Assembly: GCF_900105245.1 (NCBI RefSeq)
Contig: NZ_FNSZ01000001.1
Location: 8,554,001 to 8,618,000 of the forward strand
Length of the DNA stretch: 64,000 nucleotides
Direction: 5' to 3'
Origin: Streptomyces sp. 1222.5
GTDB taxonomy: Bacteria; Actinomycetota; Actinomycetes; Streptomycetales; Streptomycetaceae
The notes under the pieces were generated by a model. The model had not been told where the DNA came from, searched no databases, and saw only the letters and a list, made by a program, of their open reading frames with translations. This document shows, piece after piece, positions 45,186 to 53,560 of the stretch; position 1 is the stretch's first letter; each line of letters starts with the position of its first letter. Position numbers and translations under genes: made by a program.

Positions 45186-45386
45186 GTGTCCGATCTCGCC
45201 GCTGTGTTGTTCACCATCGCCTTCGTACTGATCGCCGCGTTCCTTGCTGCGGCGGTCGCTGGCAAGATCGCCCGTCTCGACGGCGCGACCTACCCCGCCG
45301 CCCTGCTACGCGCGGCGACCGCCTTCGCCGCCGTGCTCACCCTCGCCACCGCCGTCACCACGGCCCTTGCCGACATCCTCGGGTGA
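45186..45386 (+). CDS. Small two-helix membrane protein
   Basis: GTG 45186 follows GGGAG. The 66-residue peptide has two hydrophobic helices (AAVLFTIAFVLIAAFLAAAV and AATAFAAVLTLATAVTTALA) joined by a short KIARLDG loop. The function is unknown. It is divergent from the HTH-NB-ARC gene with only about 85 bases between, which would be an unusual place for a shadow frame, and its hydrophobicity pattern supports a real gene. Confidence 0.55.
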   Translation: MSDLAAVLFTIAFVLIAAFLAAAVAGKIARLDGATYPAALLRAATAFAAVLTLATAVTTALADILG

Positions 45387-45479
45387 CCGGCGAGGAGCGG
45401 ACCGTGCCCGGAGAATGGCGTAACCCGACTCCACCACGCCGCTCCCCGGCCCCCGCTCCTCCTGCTCACCGGCGCCGGA

Positions 45480-45886
45480 ACCAGCACTGGTACCGGCGAT
45501 GATGCGCCCGTCTGCGTCCCGCCGGACGTGTACCTTCCGCGCCCGCGGGGCAGGGCCCGGCCGGGAGCTGCTCGGTGAATTGCTCGGAGTGGGAGCGCAG
45601 GCCCGGGAGGACGGCGATGAGGCCCGCGCAGGTGCTCTGCCTTGCGGCTGAGCATGGTGCAGGCCGGGGACTGAAGCGAACGACGGTCGTCGCGGCGGGC
45701 GGCGCGCCGCCGGGGCGTCGCGGAGCGGGCGGTGCGTCGGCGGACGGCGGCCAGAGCGGCTGCCACGTACAGCCCTTCGCGGGCGGCGATGGCTTCCGCG
45801 GTGTCGGCCGGTGCGCCGGTGTCGGCAGCGGCCAGGCAGTCGTAGGCGGCCCGCAGCGCGGGGTCGGTTAACCGAGGACGGGCCAT
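45480..45886 (-). pseudogene. Frameshifted small hypothetical (coiled-coil type)
   Basis: ATG 45886 has GAGGAG at good spacing and begins MARPRLTDPALRAAYDCLAA, with an Ala/Arg-rich helix to about 45720. The same frame then turns to low-complexity sequence, while a neighbouring frame reads GLIAVLPGLRSHSEQFTEQL, a plausible continuation of the helix. I infer a frameshift near 45625. The function is unknown. Confidence 0.4.
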
Positions 45887-45910
45887 GGGGGAGCTCCTCA
45901 AGGGGTGTGG

Positions 45911-45960
45911 GCATGCCGAAGGCCCCGGTACCGAGGGGCACCAGGGCCTTCGGGGAATGC
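45911..45960. terminator. Hairpin terminator between convergent units
   Basis: CCGAAGGCCC (45916-45925) pairs with GGGCCTTCGG (45944-45953), and flanking GCAT/ATGC can extend the stem. It lies about 105 bases past the cupin stop and just upstream of the small hypothetical start, so it most likely ends the cupin transcript. Confidence 0.65.
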
Positions 45961-46065
45961 CGCTGCAGCGGTGAGGTGGACAGTTCGTGCGCGCTGCTTT
46001 CAGCGGAGCAAGCAGGAGGTGAGCGGACGGTCGGCGGCGTCGGGGTCTTGGTCGCGGAGCCGGGT

Positions 46066-46563
46066 CTACTCGGCCGCCGCCTCCAGGGTGGCGCGCCAGA
46101 GCGGGCTGTCGACGTAGTGGTTGTCGTACAGCTCGGAGGAGTCCTTGATCTCCTGGGGGCTCGCCTCGCCGCGCATGACGCGGCCGAGCAGGCGCAGGTA
46201 GTCGAAGCGCGGCATGCCGGGCGTGAAGGTGAACAGCACGTCGGCCGTGGAGCCGGGGGCCGCGGCGAAGGCGTGCGGGGTGTGCGGCGGGACAAGCAGG
46301 AAGTCGCCCTCGTTCAGCGTCGTCACCTCGTCGTCCACCAAGACCTGGAGCGCGCCGCCTATCACGAAGAACAGCTCCGAGGCCCGCGTGTGGAAGTGCG
46401 CCGGGGCCCCGACCGCGCCCTTCGCGAACGTCGAACGGTAGCTGGTGATCGGGCTGCCGTCGGTGCCGCAGTCGGCCAGCAGCGTCATCGTGCTGCTCGG
46501 GTCACTGGTCGTCTCCGCCTCGCCGGCACGGGTCAGGACGGGCTTCAGCGTGTTGGTGCTCAT
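46066..46563 (-). CDS. Cupin-domain protein
   Basis: The 165-residue protein contains one cupin fold: motif 1 around APAHFHTRASELFFVIGGAL (two His and a Glu as metal ligands) and motif 2 DFLLVPPHTPHAFAA. It is a cytoplasmic single-domain cupin, either a small metal-dependent enzyme or a binding protein; the substrate cannot be told. The C-terminal 50 residues (LRLLGRVMRGEASPQEIKD) form helices as in the QdoI-like and hypothetical cupins. It starts at ATG 46563 with GGGGAGAT upstream. Confidence 0.85.
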   Translation of the reverse strand: MSTNTLKPVLTRAGEAETTSDPSSTMTLLADCGTDGSPITSYRSTFAKGAVGAPAHFHTRASELFFVIGGALQVLVDDEVTTLNEGDFLLVPPHTPHAFAAAPGSTADVLFTFTPGMPRFDYLRLLGRVMRGEASPQEIKDSSELYDNHYVDSPLWRATLEAAAE

Positions 46564-46725
46564 GGTGGTATCTCCCCTGGTCAGCGGCCGTTCCGGTGTT
46601 CCCTCCCGGCCTTGTGTTCACAACTCTATGACGGGAAAAGACCCATGAACTGGTTCATTTCTGATGAGTAATCATGGGTCAATTGGCCGATGCCGGAGGG
46701 GCCCTGGCCGTCGGAATGGGCTCCC

Positions 46726-47811
46726 TCACGTGGCCGCGACCTGCTCCTGGTTCGCAACCAGGGGACGGACCTTGGTCAGCATGAGGCGCAGGAACTGCTC
46801 GGGGTGGCGGAAGGACGCGAAGTGGCTCGCGTCCTCGATCAGCGCGAACTCCTTGTGCGGGGCCTGCACGTCGTCGAAGAACCGCTTGGCCCGCTCGGTG
46901 GGGGTGAGGACGTCCCGGTCGCCCTGGAAGATGAAGAACGGCATGTCGAAGGCAGTGCCGTCGGCCCAGTCGTCGAAGCCGGCAGTGGCGGGGAGGACCT
47001 GCTCGGAGAGTCTCATGCCCTTGCCGAGGGCGCCGAGCTCGGCGAGCGAGTGCAACGGGGAGAACCAGAGCGACTTCATGACCACGGACTTGATGGTGGA
47101 GAAGGTCAGTGGGTCGCTGGTGGCCGCGATCTTGGCGTAGGCGCCGAACTGCTCGGCGGTCCAGGTCCGCGTGTCGGCGCCCGCCTCCTCGAGGGCGGCG
47201 AGTTCCTTGCGCTTGCCGGCGGTGTGCAGCCGGCCGAGCAGCGCGCGGTGGGCGGTGTCGTCGCGGCCGGCGTCGTGGATGTTCTGGTCGGTGCCGACGT
47301 AGGCGGAGTACAGGTCGGGGTATTGGCGGGCCAGGCGCAGTCCGAAGGTGCTGCCGAAGGAGTTGGCCACCAGGACGACCCGGTCGACGCCCAGCCTGGC
47401 GCGCACGTGGTGGGTGACCTCGACGGCGTCCTCGTACATCCGGGCGAAGCTCAGCTCGCCCTGGCGGTCGGCTCCGGAGCGGCGAAGGGTCTTTCCGGTG
47501 CCGCGCATGTCCCAGCGGACGATGGTGAAGTGCTTCTCCCAGACTCGGGTCCGCGGTCCGTAGATGGCGTTGGAGGCGCCGGGTCCACCATGGATCTCCA
47601 GCACGACCGGGTTGTCGTGGGCCTCGCCGCGGACCGAGATCCACTGCTCGATTCCCCCGATGCGCACGAACCCCTGCTCGTCGATGCCGCTGGGCGTGTC
47701 GATCCGCATCAGCCGTGCGCCCGCGGCCTGCTTGAGCCGGCGGTGGCCGAGGGTCCCGGCGACGGGCGCGGCGAGAGCGGTGGCGGATGCGATGAGAACG
47801 GCGCTGATCAC
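46726..47811 (-). CDS. Membrane-anchored alpha/beta hydrolase, iminopeptidase-like
   Basis: The 361-residue protein starts at ATG 47811 with an N-terminal hydrophobic segment (MISAVLIASATALAAPVAGT). It has the oxyanion motif HGGPG (74-78), typical of proline iminopeptidase-like hydrolases, and DMRGTGKT. The nucleophile elbow reads A-N-S-F-G (149-153), Ala replacing the first Gly of GxSxG, with Ser151 kept. The catalytic Asp (GDRDVL) and His (EDASHFASF) are present. Divergent to a TetR gene with two operator copies between them, so it is very likely TetR-controlled and perhaps a detoxifying enzyme. Confidence 0.85.
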   Translation of the reverse strand: MISAVLIASATALAAPVAGTLGHRRLKQAAGARLMRIDTPSGIDEQGFVRIGGIEQWISVRGEAHDNPVVLEIHGGPGASNAIYGPRTRVWEKHFTIVRWDMRGTGKTLRRSGADRQGELSFARMYEDAVEVTHHVRARLGVDRVVLVANSFGSTFGLRLARQYPDLYSAYVGTDQNIHDAGRDDTAHRALLGRLHTAGKRKELAALEEAGADTRTWTAEQFGAYAKIAATSDPLTFSTIKSVVMKSLWFSPLHSLAELGALGKGMRLSEQVLPATAGFDDWADGTAFDMPFFIFQGDRDVLTPTERAKRFFDDVQAPHKEFALIEDASHFASFRHPEQFLRLMLTKVRPLVANQEQVAAT

Positions 47812-47828
47812 GGTTACTCCCCGAAACT

Positions 47829-47864
47829 GTGTATCGAATACGCAATTGAGTGTATGTTATACAC
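47829..47864. promoter_or_regulatory. Twin TetR operators, GTGTAT-N3-ATAC(A/G)C
   Basis: Two copies of one 15-bp palindrome occur in the divergent gap: GTGTATCGAATACGC (47829-47843) and GTGTATGTTATACAC (47850-47864). Their centres are 21 bp apart, two helical turns. The outer bases also form a larger perfect repeat, AACTGTGTAT/ATACACAGTT. This is a textbook arrangement for two TetR dimers on one face of the helix, covering the promoters of the hydrolase and of the tetR gene. Confidence 0.8.
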
Positions 47865-47911
47865 AGTTACGGCGGAGCGTCAATCATCAGCCCGAACAGA
47901 CCGAGGAGGGC

Positions 47912-48646
47912 ATGGCTGTGAGCAAGGCGAGCAGGGAGAAGAAGCGCGACCCGAAGGCGAGCCTGGCGCTGCTGTGGGGAGAGCAGGAGCAGCCGCGGCG
48001 CGGCCCGAAGCCCTCGCTGACCGCCGATCGCATCGTCGCCGGTGCCATCGCGATCGCCGACGCGGAAAGCCTGGACGCGGTCTCCATGCAGCGCGTCGCC
48101 GCCGACCTGGGCGTCACCACCATGGCGCTGTACCGGTACTTCCCCGGCAAGGCCGAACTGACCGACCTGATGGTCGACTCCGCCCTCGGCGTCCCCTCCG
48201 AGGCCGTCGCCGAGGCGCACGGCTGGCGCGCAGGGCTCACCGAGTGGGCCCGTCAGTGCTGGGCGCTCTACCGCCGCCACCCCTGGATCCTGACCGCCAC
48301 CGCCATGCGCCGACAGCTCATGGGTCCCAACCAGCTCGCTTGGCTCGACGCTGCGCTGGACGCCCTCGCCCCGGCCGGGCTCACGGCCGCTCAGCAGCAC
48401 GACACCGTCCTGCTGATCATCGGCCACATCCGCAGCCTCGCCCAGCAGCTCGTCCACGCGGACGAGGAAGGCAGCGAGGAGTGGAACCGGCTCGCCGGCG
48501 AAGTACTGGAGCGCCACGGACACCGTTTCCCCGCGCTCGCCGCGGCCATCGCCGCCGGCGCCTTCGACCCCCACGGCGGCGACCCACTCGACTTCGGCCT
48601 CGACCGGATCCTCGACGGCATCGCCCACCTGATCGACCACCCCTGA
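47912..48646 (+). CDS. TetR-family regulator (TetR_C type)
   Basis: This 244-residue protein begins at ATG 47912 behind GAGGAGG. The DNA-binding domain is LTADRIVAGAIAIADAESLD and MQRVAADLGVTTMALYRYFP. The long C-terminal domain (about 150 residues, with WARQCWALYRRHPWILTATA) is like that of the TetR class proper, which sense drugs or small hydrophobic molecules. It faces the alpha/beta hydrolase across the twin operators and should repress both. Confidence 0.9.
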   Translation: MAVSKASREKKRDPKASLALLWGEQEQPRRGPKPSLTADRIVAGAIAIADAESLDAVSMQRVAADLGVTTMALYRYFPGKAELTDLMVDSALGVPSEAVAEAHGWRAGLTEWARQCWALYRRHPWILTATAMRRQLMGPNQLAWLDAALDALAPAGLTAAQQHDTVLLIIGHIRSLAQQLVHADEEGSEEWNRLAGEVLERHGHRFPALAAAIAAGAFDPHGGDPLDFGLDRILDGIAHLIDHP

Positions 48647-48727
48647 ACGGCGGGGCCGACACCTGCCGCCACCCCCCACCCGGGTCCTCAGCCGCGCCTG
48701 TTCCGCCGCCGATGAGGAGATCTGCCG

Positions 48728-49318
48728 ATGCCCACCCCTGCGCACGTTCTCGCTGCGCCCGTCGACGAGGGCGGGGAGTTCGTCTTCGCGCACGCCTTCG
48801 ACAGGGGGATCCGTGTCAGGATGCGGGGCCTGACCTGTCGCGTCGACGAACGGCCCCGCCGACTCCGTGGTGTCGTTGCCCCGCTGTACGGCGGAATCAT
48901 CCGCGGCATGGAGCCCCTGCAGGACTTCGTGGCCGACTTCGTGGAGCACGCAGTCGACGACCCGCACAAGCCGCTGCCTCCGGGCCGCATCCGCGACACT
49001 CGGCCCGTGGTCGCACGGACCGGCTCCGACACCCTGTCCAGCCGCATGCACTTCTCCTACAGCGCCCTGTCGCCGCTGCCCACCGTCGGCCCGTGGGACG
49101 GCGCCGCGGCCGAGCTGCTCCTCAGCCAACGTCCGCTGCCAGCAGCACCGGCATATGGGGTTCTTCGCCACGGGCCTGCCGGAGCTCCCCGCCGGCGCCG
49201 CGCCGGACACCTGCCCGCGGCCGTCATCAGCCGGGAGCGGGCCGAACACATCGCCGCGTACCTGCAAGCTCGGGCGGGCCAGGTCCTCCACCGCCTGGGG
49301 CAGGCTGCGCGGCGGTAA
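48728..49318 (+). CDS. Hypothetical protein downstream of tetR
   Basis: ATG 48728 has GAGGAG at proper spacing and lies 81 bases after the TetR stop, in the same direction. The 196-residue product has no membrane segment: GGEFVFAHAFDRGIRVRMRG, APLYGGIIRGMEPLQDFVAD. I do not recognise it. From about residue 140 the composition turns Pro/Arg-rich, and a neighbouring frame (HMGFFATGLPELPAG) looks more protein-like there, so a frameshift is possible. Confidence 0.4.
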   Translation: MPTPAHVLAAPVDEGGEFVFAHAFDRGIRVRMRGLTCRVDERPRRLRGVVAPLYGGIIRGMEPLQDFVADFVEHAVDDPHKPLPPGRIRDTRPVVARTGSDTLSSRMHFSYSALSPLPTVGPWDGAAAELLLSQRPLPAAPAYGVLRHGPAGAPRRRRAGHLPAAVISRERAEHIAAYLQARAGQVLHRLGQAARR

Positions 49319-49563
49319 GGGGGTGTGTGCGCGAAGGCGGCGGTGCAGCTGCACCTACCAGCGCCTGATGCCGCTGGAGAAGGGGATGGCGGGCGAATGG
49401 CGGACTGTCGGCGGTGGACAAGTGGGGTGGGCTGCCGTGCGCCTGCCCAGAGCGCGGCGGAACATCCCGGCCGCCCACGGGCCTGCCTCTCGACGGGGTG
49501 TCGCGCCGTGCACAGGAGGCTGTCGTGTGGCTTGTACCCGCCTGCTGCCAGCCCCTTTTCTGG

Positions 49564-49959
49564 TCAGGGGACGCCGATTTCGGTGTAGTCACCGTCGTTG
49601 CGGCTGTGCTGCGTGGGCGGGTTGGCTGCGGGGGTGGTGAGGTGGTCCAGGACATTGGTGATGTGGAGCATGCGGTCGAGGAAGCCCGGCCGGCAGTCCA
49701 GGTGGAGGGTGGCACCGGTGGTGCTGGTGCGGCGGTGGATCATCAGCAGGGCGGAGAGGCCTGAGGAGTCGATGGCGGTCAGCTCCCCGAAATCGAGATG
49801 CACGTCGCGCAGCGCAAGATCGTGGGTGAGCTGGGTGGTTACCGCGTCGAGCAATTCGTCGCTGGTGTCGTAGTCGAGGTCGCCTGTGAGCCGCACGGTC
49901 AGGACGGGCGGTGCGCAGTGCACGGTGGCGGTGAATTCGGTGGAGGGCAGGTTGCTCAT
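49564..49959 (-). CDS. Anti-sigma factor antagonist (STAS domain)
   Basis: The 131-residue STAS protein has VLTVRLTGDLDYDTSDELLD and HLDFGELTAIDSSGLSALLM, with the phosphorylatable Ser65 in DSSG. It would be switched on by dephosphorylation. The ATG (49959) overlaps the stop of the cobalamin-binding gene by four bases, and that gene overlaps the PP2C phosphatase likewise, so all three are one coupled operon: a phosphatase, a sensor and the phosphatase's likely substrate. Confidence 0.9.
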   Translation of the reverse strand: MSNLPSTEFTATVHCAPPVLTVRLTGDLDYDTSDELLDAVTTQLTHDLALRDVHLDFGELTAIDSSGLSALLMIHRRTSTTGATLHLDCRPGFLDRMLHITNVLDHLTTPAANPPTQHSRNDGDYTEIGVP

Positions 49960-51032
49960 GCGTGTGTGGTGGGGCCGGGAGCGGGGCGGGTGACGTGCTC
50001 GGTCAGCGCGGTTGTGCCCTGCTGGATGAGCGCCAGGGCGCGCGGGAAGTCGCGAAGCTGCTCCGCGAGGAGGCCGAGCCCGGTGATGAGGGAGTGGGCG
50101 GGCACGTTGCGCGCTTCGAGGATTCCCGCTGTCCACGTCAGAAAGCTGCTGAATATCTCCGCATCGTTGACGTAGAGGGCGGTGGCGAGGAAGTCGACTA
50201 TGTGGGCGAGGTCCTCGGCGGTGTGCTCGCGCTGGGCATCCGTGTAGGAGCGCATCGCGGGGAAGCGGTTCTCGAGGTCGACGAGGGTCTGCTTGACCAG
50301 CTGGGAACGCGTCCGGACGACCAGGGTGTATTCCTGGTCGGCCAGGTGCGGCAGGTCGTCGACGACCTGACGGACGGCGGTCGCGCGGGGCCGGGAGATG
50401 CCCGCTTCCAGAGCGGTGGCCGCGCCCCGGGCGTCGGCCGCCCACTGATCGGTGCCCAGACAGCGGGCGTAGCGGCCGTCGAAGCCGAAGGCGCGCCCAC
50501 CGGCCATGACAGGTACGCCTATGGCCTGGCAGGCGGTGATGGCCGCATGGGCGGCGGGCAAACGGGTTGAGATCGATCCCGACAACAGGACCGCGTCCGC
50601 GTTGGTCTGGTGCAGGTGAGCGATCAGGTGCGGGCTGGGTGTCTGGGCGCCCAGATAGTCGACCTGCCAGCCACGCAACCGCAGCGTCTCGCCGAGCAGC
50701 CGGGCAGGAAAGGTGTGCCACTCGCCGTCCACGCAGCTCACCGTCACCCGGCCGCGCCGCGAAGCGGCGCGCGGGCGATCGGGGCTGCGGTGGGAAAGGA
50801 CGGCCATGGCGCGTTCGTTGATGGCGGTGGCCGCGTGCTCCTGGGCGACGGTGATGCGGTCGGCGGCCCACTCGGTGCCGACCTTCTCCTGGACCAGGGC
50901 GATGACGTCGAGGAGGAGAGCCTCGTCGCCGAGGCCGTCTGCCCGCGCGTCGCGCAGGACCTCGACGGCGAGGTACTCATCCCCTTCGGCCACCGCCTCC
51001 CACAGCAGGTCCTGCACCTTCGCCGGTATCAC
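49956..51032 (-). CDS. Cobalamin (B12)-binding sensor protein
   Basis: The 358-residue protein has an N-terminal helical cap (about 5-80) like that before B12 domains in methionine synthase and CarH/LitR photoreceptors. A Rossmann B12-binding domain follows at about 95-195: VTVSCVDGEWHTFP with the lower-ligand His106 (E-W-H in place of D-x-H), AVLLSGSIS and VPVMAGGRAFG, which match the SxL/S and GG parts of the family signature. The last 130 residues are helical and unrecognised. No DNA-binding domain is present, so it probably acts by protein contact on the STAS or PP2C partner. A light- or B12-sensing role is inferred. Confidence 0.8.
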   Translation of the reverse strand: MIPAKVQDLLWEAVAEGDEYLAVEVLRDARADGLGDEALLLDVIALVQEKVGTEWAADRITVAQEHAATAINERAMAVLSHRSPDRPRAASRRGRVTVSCVDGEWHTFPARLLGETLRLRGWQVDYLGAQTPSPHLIAHLHQTNADAVLLSGSISTRLPAAHAAITACQAIGVPVMAGGRAFGFDGRYARCLGTDQWAADARGAATALEAGISRPRATAVRQVVDDLPHLADQEYTLVVRTRSQLVKQTLVDLENRFPAMRSYTDAQREHTAEDLAHIVDFLATALYVNDAEIFSSFLTWTAGILEARNVPAHSLITGLGLLAEQLRDFPRALALIQQGTTALTEHVTRPAPGPTTHA

Positions 51033-52729
51033 CCGTTAGTCCCTTCGCTTGTGCCGGCACGCCCGTCGACCACGGACAGGGTGCCTGTCCTGGGCGCACT
51101 GATCGCGACGACGGCCATGTCGTCGTGCCGGCCCGCTCCCAGCCACTGAGCGGCCAGCATCTGAACCCGTTCCACCACCGCTTCAGCGGGCATCCCCGCG
51201 CACCCGGCCAGAGCCCGCCTCAGTCGCTGCTCTTCGAACAGTTCATCGCCCAGCGGGCCGCCGCGGGCCTCGGTGATGCCGTCGGTGTACAGCAGGCACG
51301 TCTCGCCCGGGTTCAGCACCGCCGTCACAGTCCGGGCGGACACGTGCGGCAGGGCACCGACCAATGTGCCCCGAGTGGGTACCTCTTCCACGGTCCCGTC
51401 GGCGCGGACGATGAGCGGCGGCAGATGCCCGGCGCTGGTCAGCCGCAGATGAGCCTTGCCTGCGCGGCGGCGTACCGAGGCCAGGACGAGTGTGGCGAAG
51501 CGGGTGTGGTGGGAGGTGAGCAGGGCGCCGTTGAGCAGGTCGAGGAGGCGCTGGTGGTCGTCGGCCAGGGGGAGCAGGGCGTGCAGGGTGTTGCGGATCT
51601 TGCCGGTCAGCACGGCTGCGTCCAGGCCCTTTCCCGCGACGTCGCCGAGAACGACGACGGTCTCCTCGGAGGGAGCGCTGCCGGGGTGGACGTCGTAGAA
51701 ATCACCGCCTACCCGTTCATGGTCCTTGGCCGCACGATAGCTGCCGGCGTAGTCGACGCCGTGCACCCGGCTCAGGCTGGGCGGCAGCAGCTCCTGCATC
51801 AACGTCGTGGTGATGACGGCCTGTTCGGCGTAGAGGCGGGCGGCCGACAATGCGGCGCCGGCCCGGGCGGCGAAGAGCCGGGCGAAGACCTCCTCGCCTT
51901 CGGTGAACACCTGCTCGGTGCTGGAGCGCAGGAGGATGAGGACGCCGGCGGGCACGCCGTGTCCGGGCAGAGGGGCGACGATCACGGAGCCGACCGGCCC
52001 GGCGAATCCCTCCGGGATGACCCAGTCGGGAATCGCGCGGGGGTCTATCCAACGGGCGGGCACCGGGGGGAAGCCCTGCAGGGCCTCGGTCAGGCCGGGC
52101 ACGCTGCTCGGGTCGATCTGGTGAGTGGTCTGGGTGACCGGTCCGCCCCGGCGGGCGTAGGTGAGGGGGTAACGCCGCCCCTGGGCGGGAGCCACGAGGA
52201 CGGCGGCCTCGGAGAGATGTTCCGCGGCCATGGAAGCGGCCACCTCCATGCAGCGTGGCACGTTCAATGTCGACAGCAGCGTCGACGAGGCCTCGGAGAG
52301 AATCGCGGATCGTTCCTGCGCACCTCGCAGGGCGGTTTCGGCCAGGCGGCGATCCGTGTAGTCGACCAGCCACCACACCACGTCACCGTCGGTGGAGGCG
52401 GTGGGATGCGCTTCGAAGAAGCGATCGCCGATGTGCCCGGCCAGAGGGCCGGCGTCGCCGTCGCGCAGTCCGTCGACGACGCACTGGTGTGCGTCGGTCA
52501 GCCAGGAAGGTGCTGCCTCGCGCAGCGCAGCGCCGTGTATCGCGTCTGGAAGGAGGGCCGAGGCGGCCTCGTTGAGGTGTACGAGGCCGCCATGTTGGTC
52601 GATGACCAGCACGGGATAGGGGGCATTACCCCACGTGGCACCGACTTTGTCGTCGGCGCTGCGCGGGCGGGCGGGCGAACCGCGGGAAGCACTCACAAGC
52701 GGAGGCACGCATCGTGCGTACCTCACCAC
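51029..52729 (-). CDS. PAS-GAF-PP2C (SpoIIE) phosphatase
   Basis: The 566-residue protein has a PAS-like N-terminal domain (NAPYPVLVIDQHGGLVHLNEA), a GAF domain at about 150-310, and a SpoIIE-type PP2C domain at about 340-550 with GGDFYDVHPG, VVLGDVAGKGLDAAVLTG and ADGTVEEVPTRG. These phosphatases dephosphorylate STAS anti-sigma antagonists and so release sigma factors. The start is GTG 52729 after GAGGA; another GTG follows at once. It is the first gene of the PP2C / B12 / STAS operon, with ATGA overlaps throughout. Confidence 0.92.
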   Translation of the reverse strand: MVRYARCVPPLVSASRGSPARPRSADDKVGATWGNAPYPVLVIDQHGGLVHLNEAASALLPDAIHGAALREAAPSWLTDAHQCVVDGLRDGDAGPLAGHIGDRFFEAHPTASTDGDVVWWLVDYTDRRLAETALRGAQERSAILSEASSTLLSTLNVPRCMEVAASMAAEHLSEAAVLVAPAQGRRYPLTYARRGGPVTQTTHQIDPSSVPGLTEALQGFPPVPARWIDPRAIPDWVIPEGFAGPVGSVIVAPLPGHGVPAGVLILLRSSTEQVFTEGEEVFARLFAARAGAALSAARLYAEQAVITTTLMQELLPPSLSRVHGVDYAGSYRAAKDHERVGGDFYDVHPGSAPSEETVVVLGDVAGKGLDAAVLTGKIRNTLHALLPLADDHQRLLDLLNGALLTSHHTRFATLVLASVRRRAGKAHLRLTSAGHLPPLIVRADGTVEEVPTRGTLVGALPHVSARTVTAVLNPGETCLLYTDGITEARGGPLGDELFEEQRLRRALAGCAGMPAEAVVERVQMLAAQWLGAGRHDDMAVVAISAPRTGTLSVVDGRAGTSEGTNG

Positions 52730-52956
52730 CTTCCTCTTCCGGAAAATAGATGTCGTCCGGCAACCGTCCCGTACTCACCCCACCGATGCAAGCCGCCCCG
52801 AGAACCCTCATAGGGCCATCACATCTGGCGCACAAACTTAGCGTTACGGCCAACACCGGAACAGTGGGCGCAGCAGGGGCATTCCGAAGCCAACCTGGTC
52901 ACCCATACCAGCGGACCATCGCTGAGATGTTCGCTTCGGCGAGGTGGAGGACCTTT

Positions 52957-53247
52957 GTGCTGCACGTCACTGCACGCACAGGCGACCACGTCACCGCGCG
53001 GCTGTCGGAAGACGTCGACCTCTGTTCGACACCCGGGCTGCGGGCAGTGGGCGACCGCATCATCGATGAGGGCTGTCGGCACCACACCCTGGACGCGCAC
53101 GACACCCACCGTATGGACGACACCGGCATCACCCTGCTCATCACCTGGTACTCACGCCTGGAACCGCACGGCGGCACGCTGAGGGTGATTGAAGTCCAAG
53201 CCCCGTCCGCACTCTGCTCCTGCGGCTCGGCCTGGACACAGTCATGA
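52957..53247 (+). pseudogene. STAS protein with altered phosphorylation site and frameshifted end
   Basis: GTG 52957 follows GGTGGAGG. The first 65 residues are a good STAS domain: ARLSEDVDLCSTPGLRAVGD, then HRMDDTGITLLITWYSRLEP. The site that is normally D-S-T/S-G reads D-D-T-G, an Asp in place of the phosphorylated Ser. After LRVIEVQAP the frame goes off; the expected tail (RTLLLRLGLDTVMTV) is one frame away, pointing to a one-base change near 53205. It is divergent from the PP2C operon. Confidence 0.65.
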
Positions 53248-53364
53248 CCGTCACACCCCGCACCGCCACTCCGGGCCACCCCGGCGGCGGCTGACGACGC
53301 CAGCTCATCCAGCCGACGGCCGCATGAGGCCCGACTCCGCAACCAGACTGCGGGCGTCGGCACG

Positions 53365-53560
53365 ATCGGTCTGATCAAGGCCATCGACCGGTTCGAGCTG
53401 ACCCGAGAGGGTCGAGTTCACCTCGTTCGCCGTCCCCTGCCTCGTGGGCGAGATCAAGCGGATCTTCCGCGACACCACCTGGGCCGTGCATGTGCCGCGC
53501 CGACTGCAGGAGGCCCGCGTCCAACTCGCCCGCGCCGGTGAAGTGCTGCGGGCGGAGTAT
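53365..53560 (+). pseudogene. Fragment of a SigB-family sigma gene
   Basis: This block is nearly identical at the DNA level to part of the sigma gene at 38 kb (its region 2-3: LIKAIDRFELT, VGEIKRIFRDTTWAVHVPRR, LQEARVQLARAGEVL). It has a one-base frame change after LTRE and no start, region 4 or stop in place. The close match suggests recent recombination or duplication within the chromosome, or a second sigma gene lost next to its regulators. Confidence 0.85.

Noticed and set aside
46690..49368. 892-codon open frame on the plus strand
   Set aside because: It runs antisense through the hydrolase and out of frame through tetR; no protein-like motifs.
49956..52729. Cobalamin riboswitch before the B12-sensor operon
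   Set aside because: No B12-box-like sequence (GCCACTG) was found upstream of the PP2C start.
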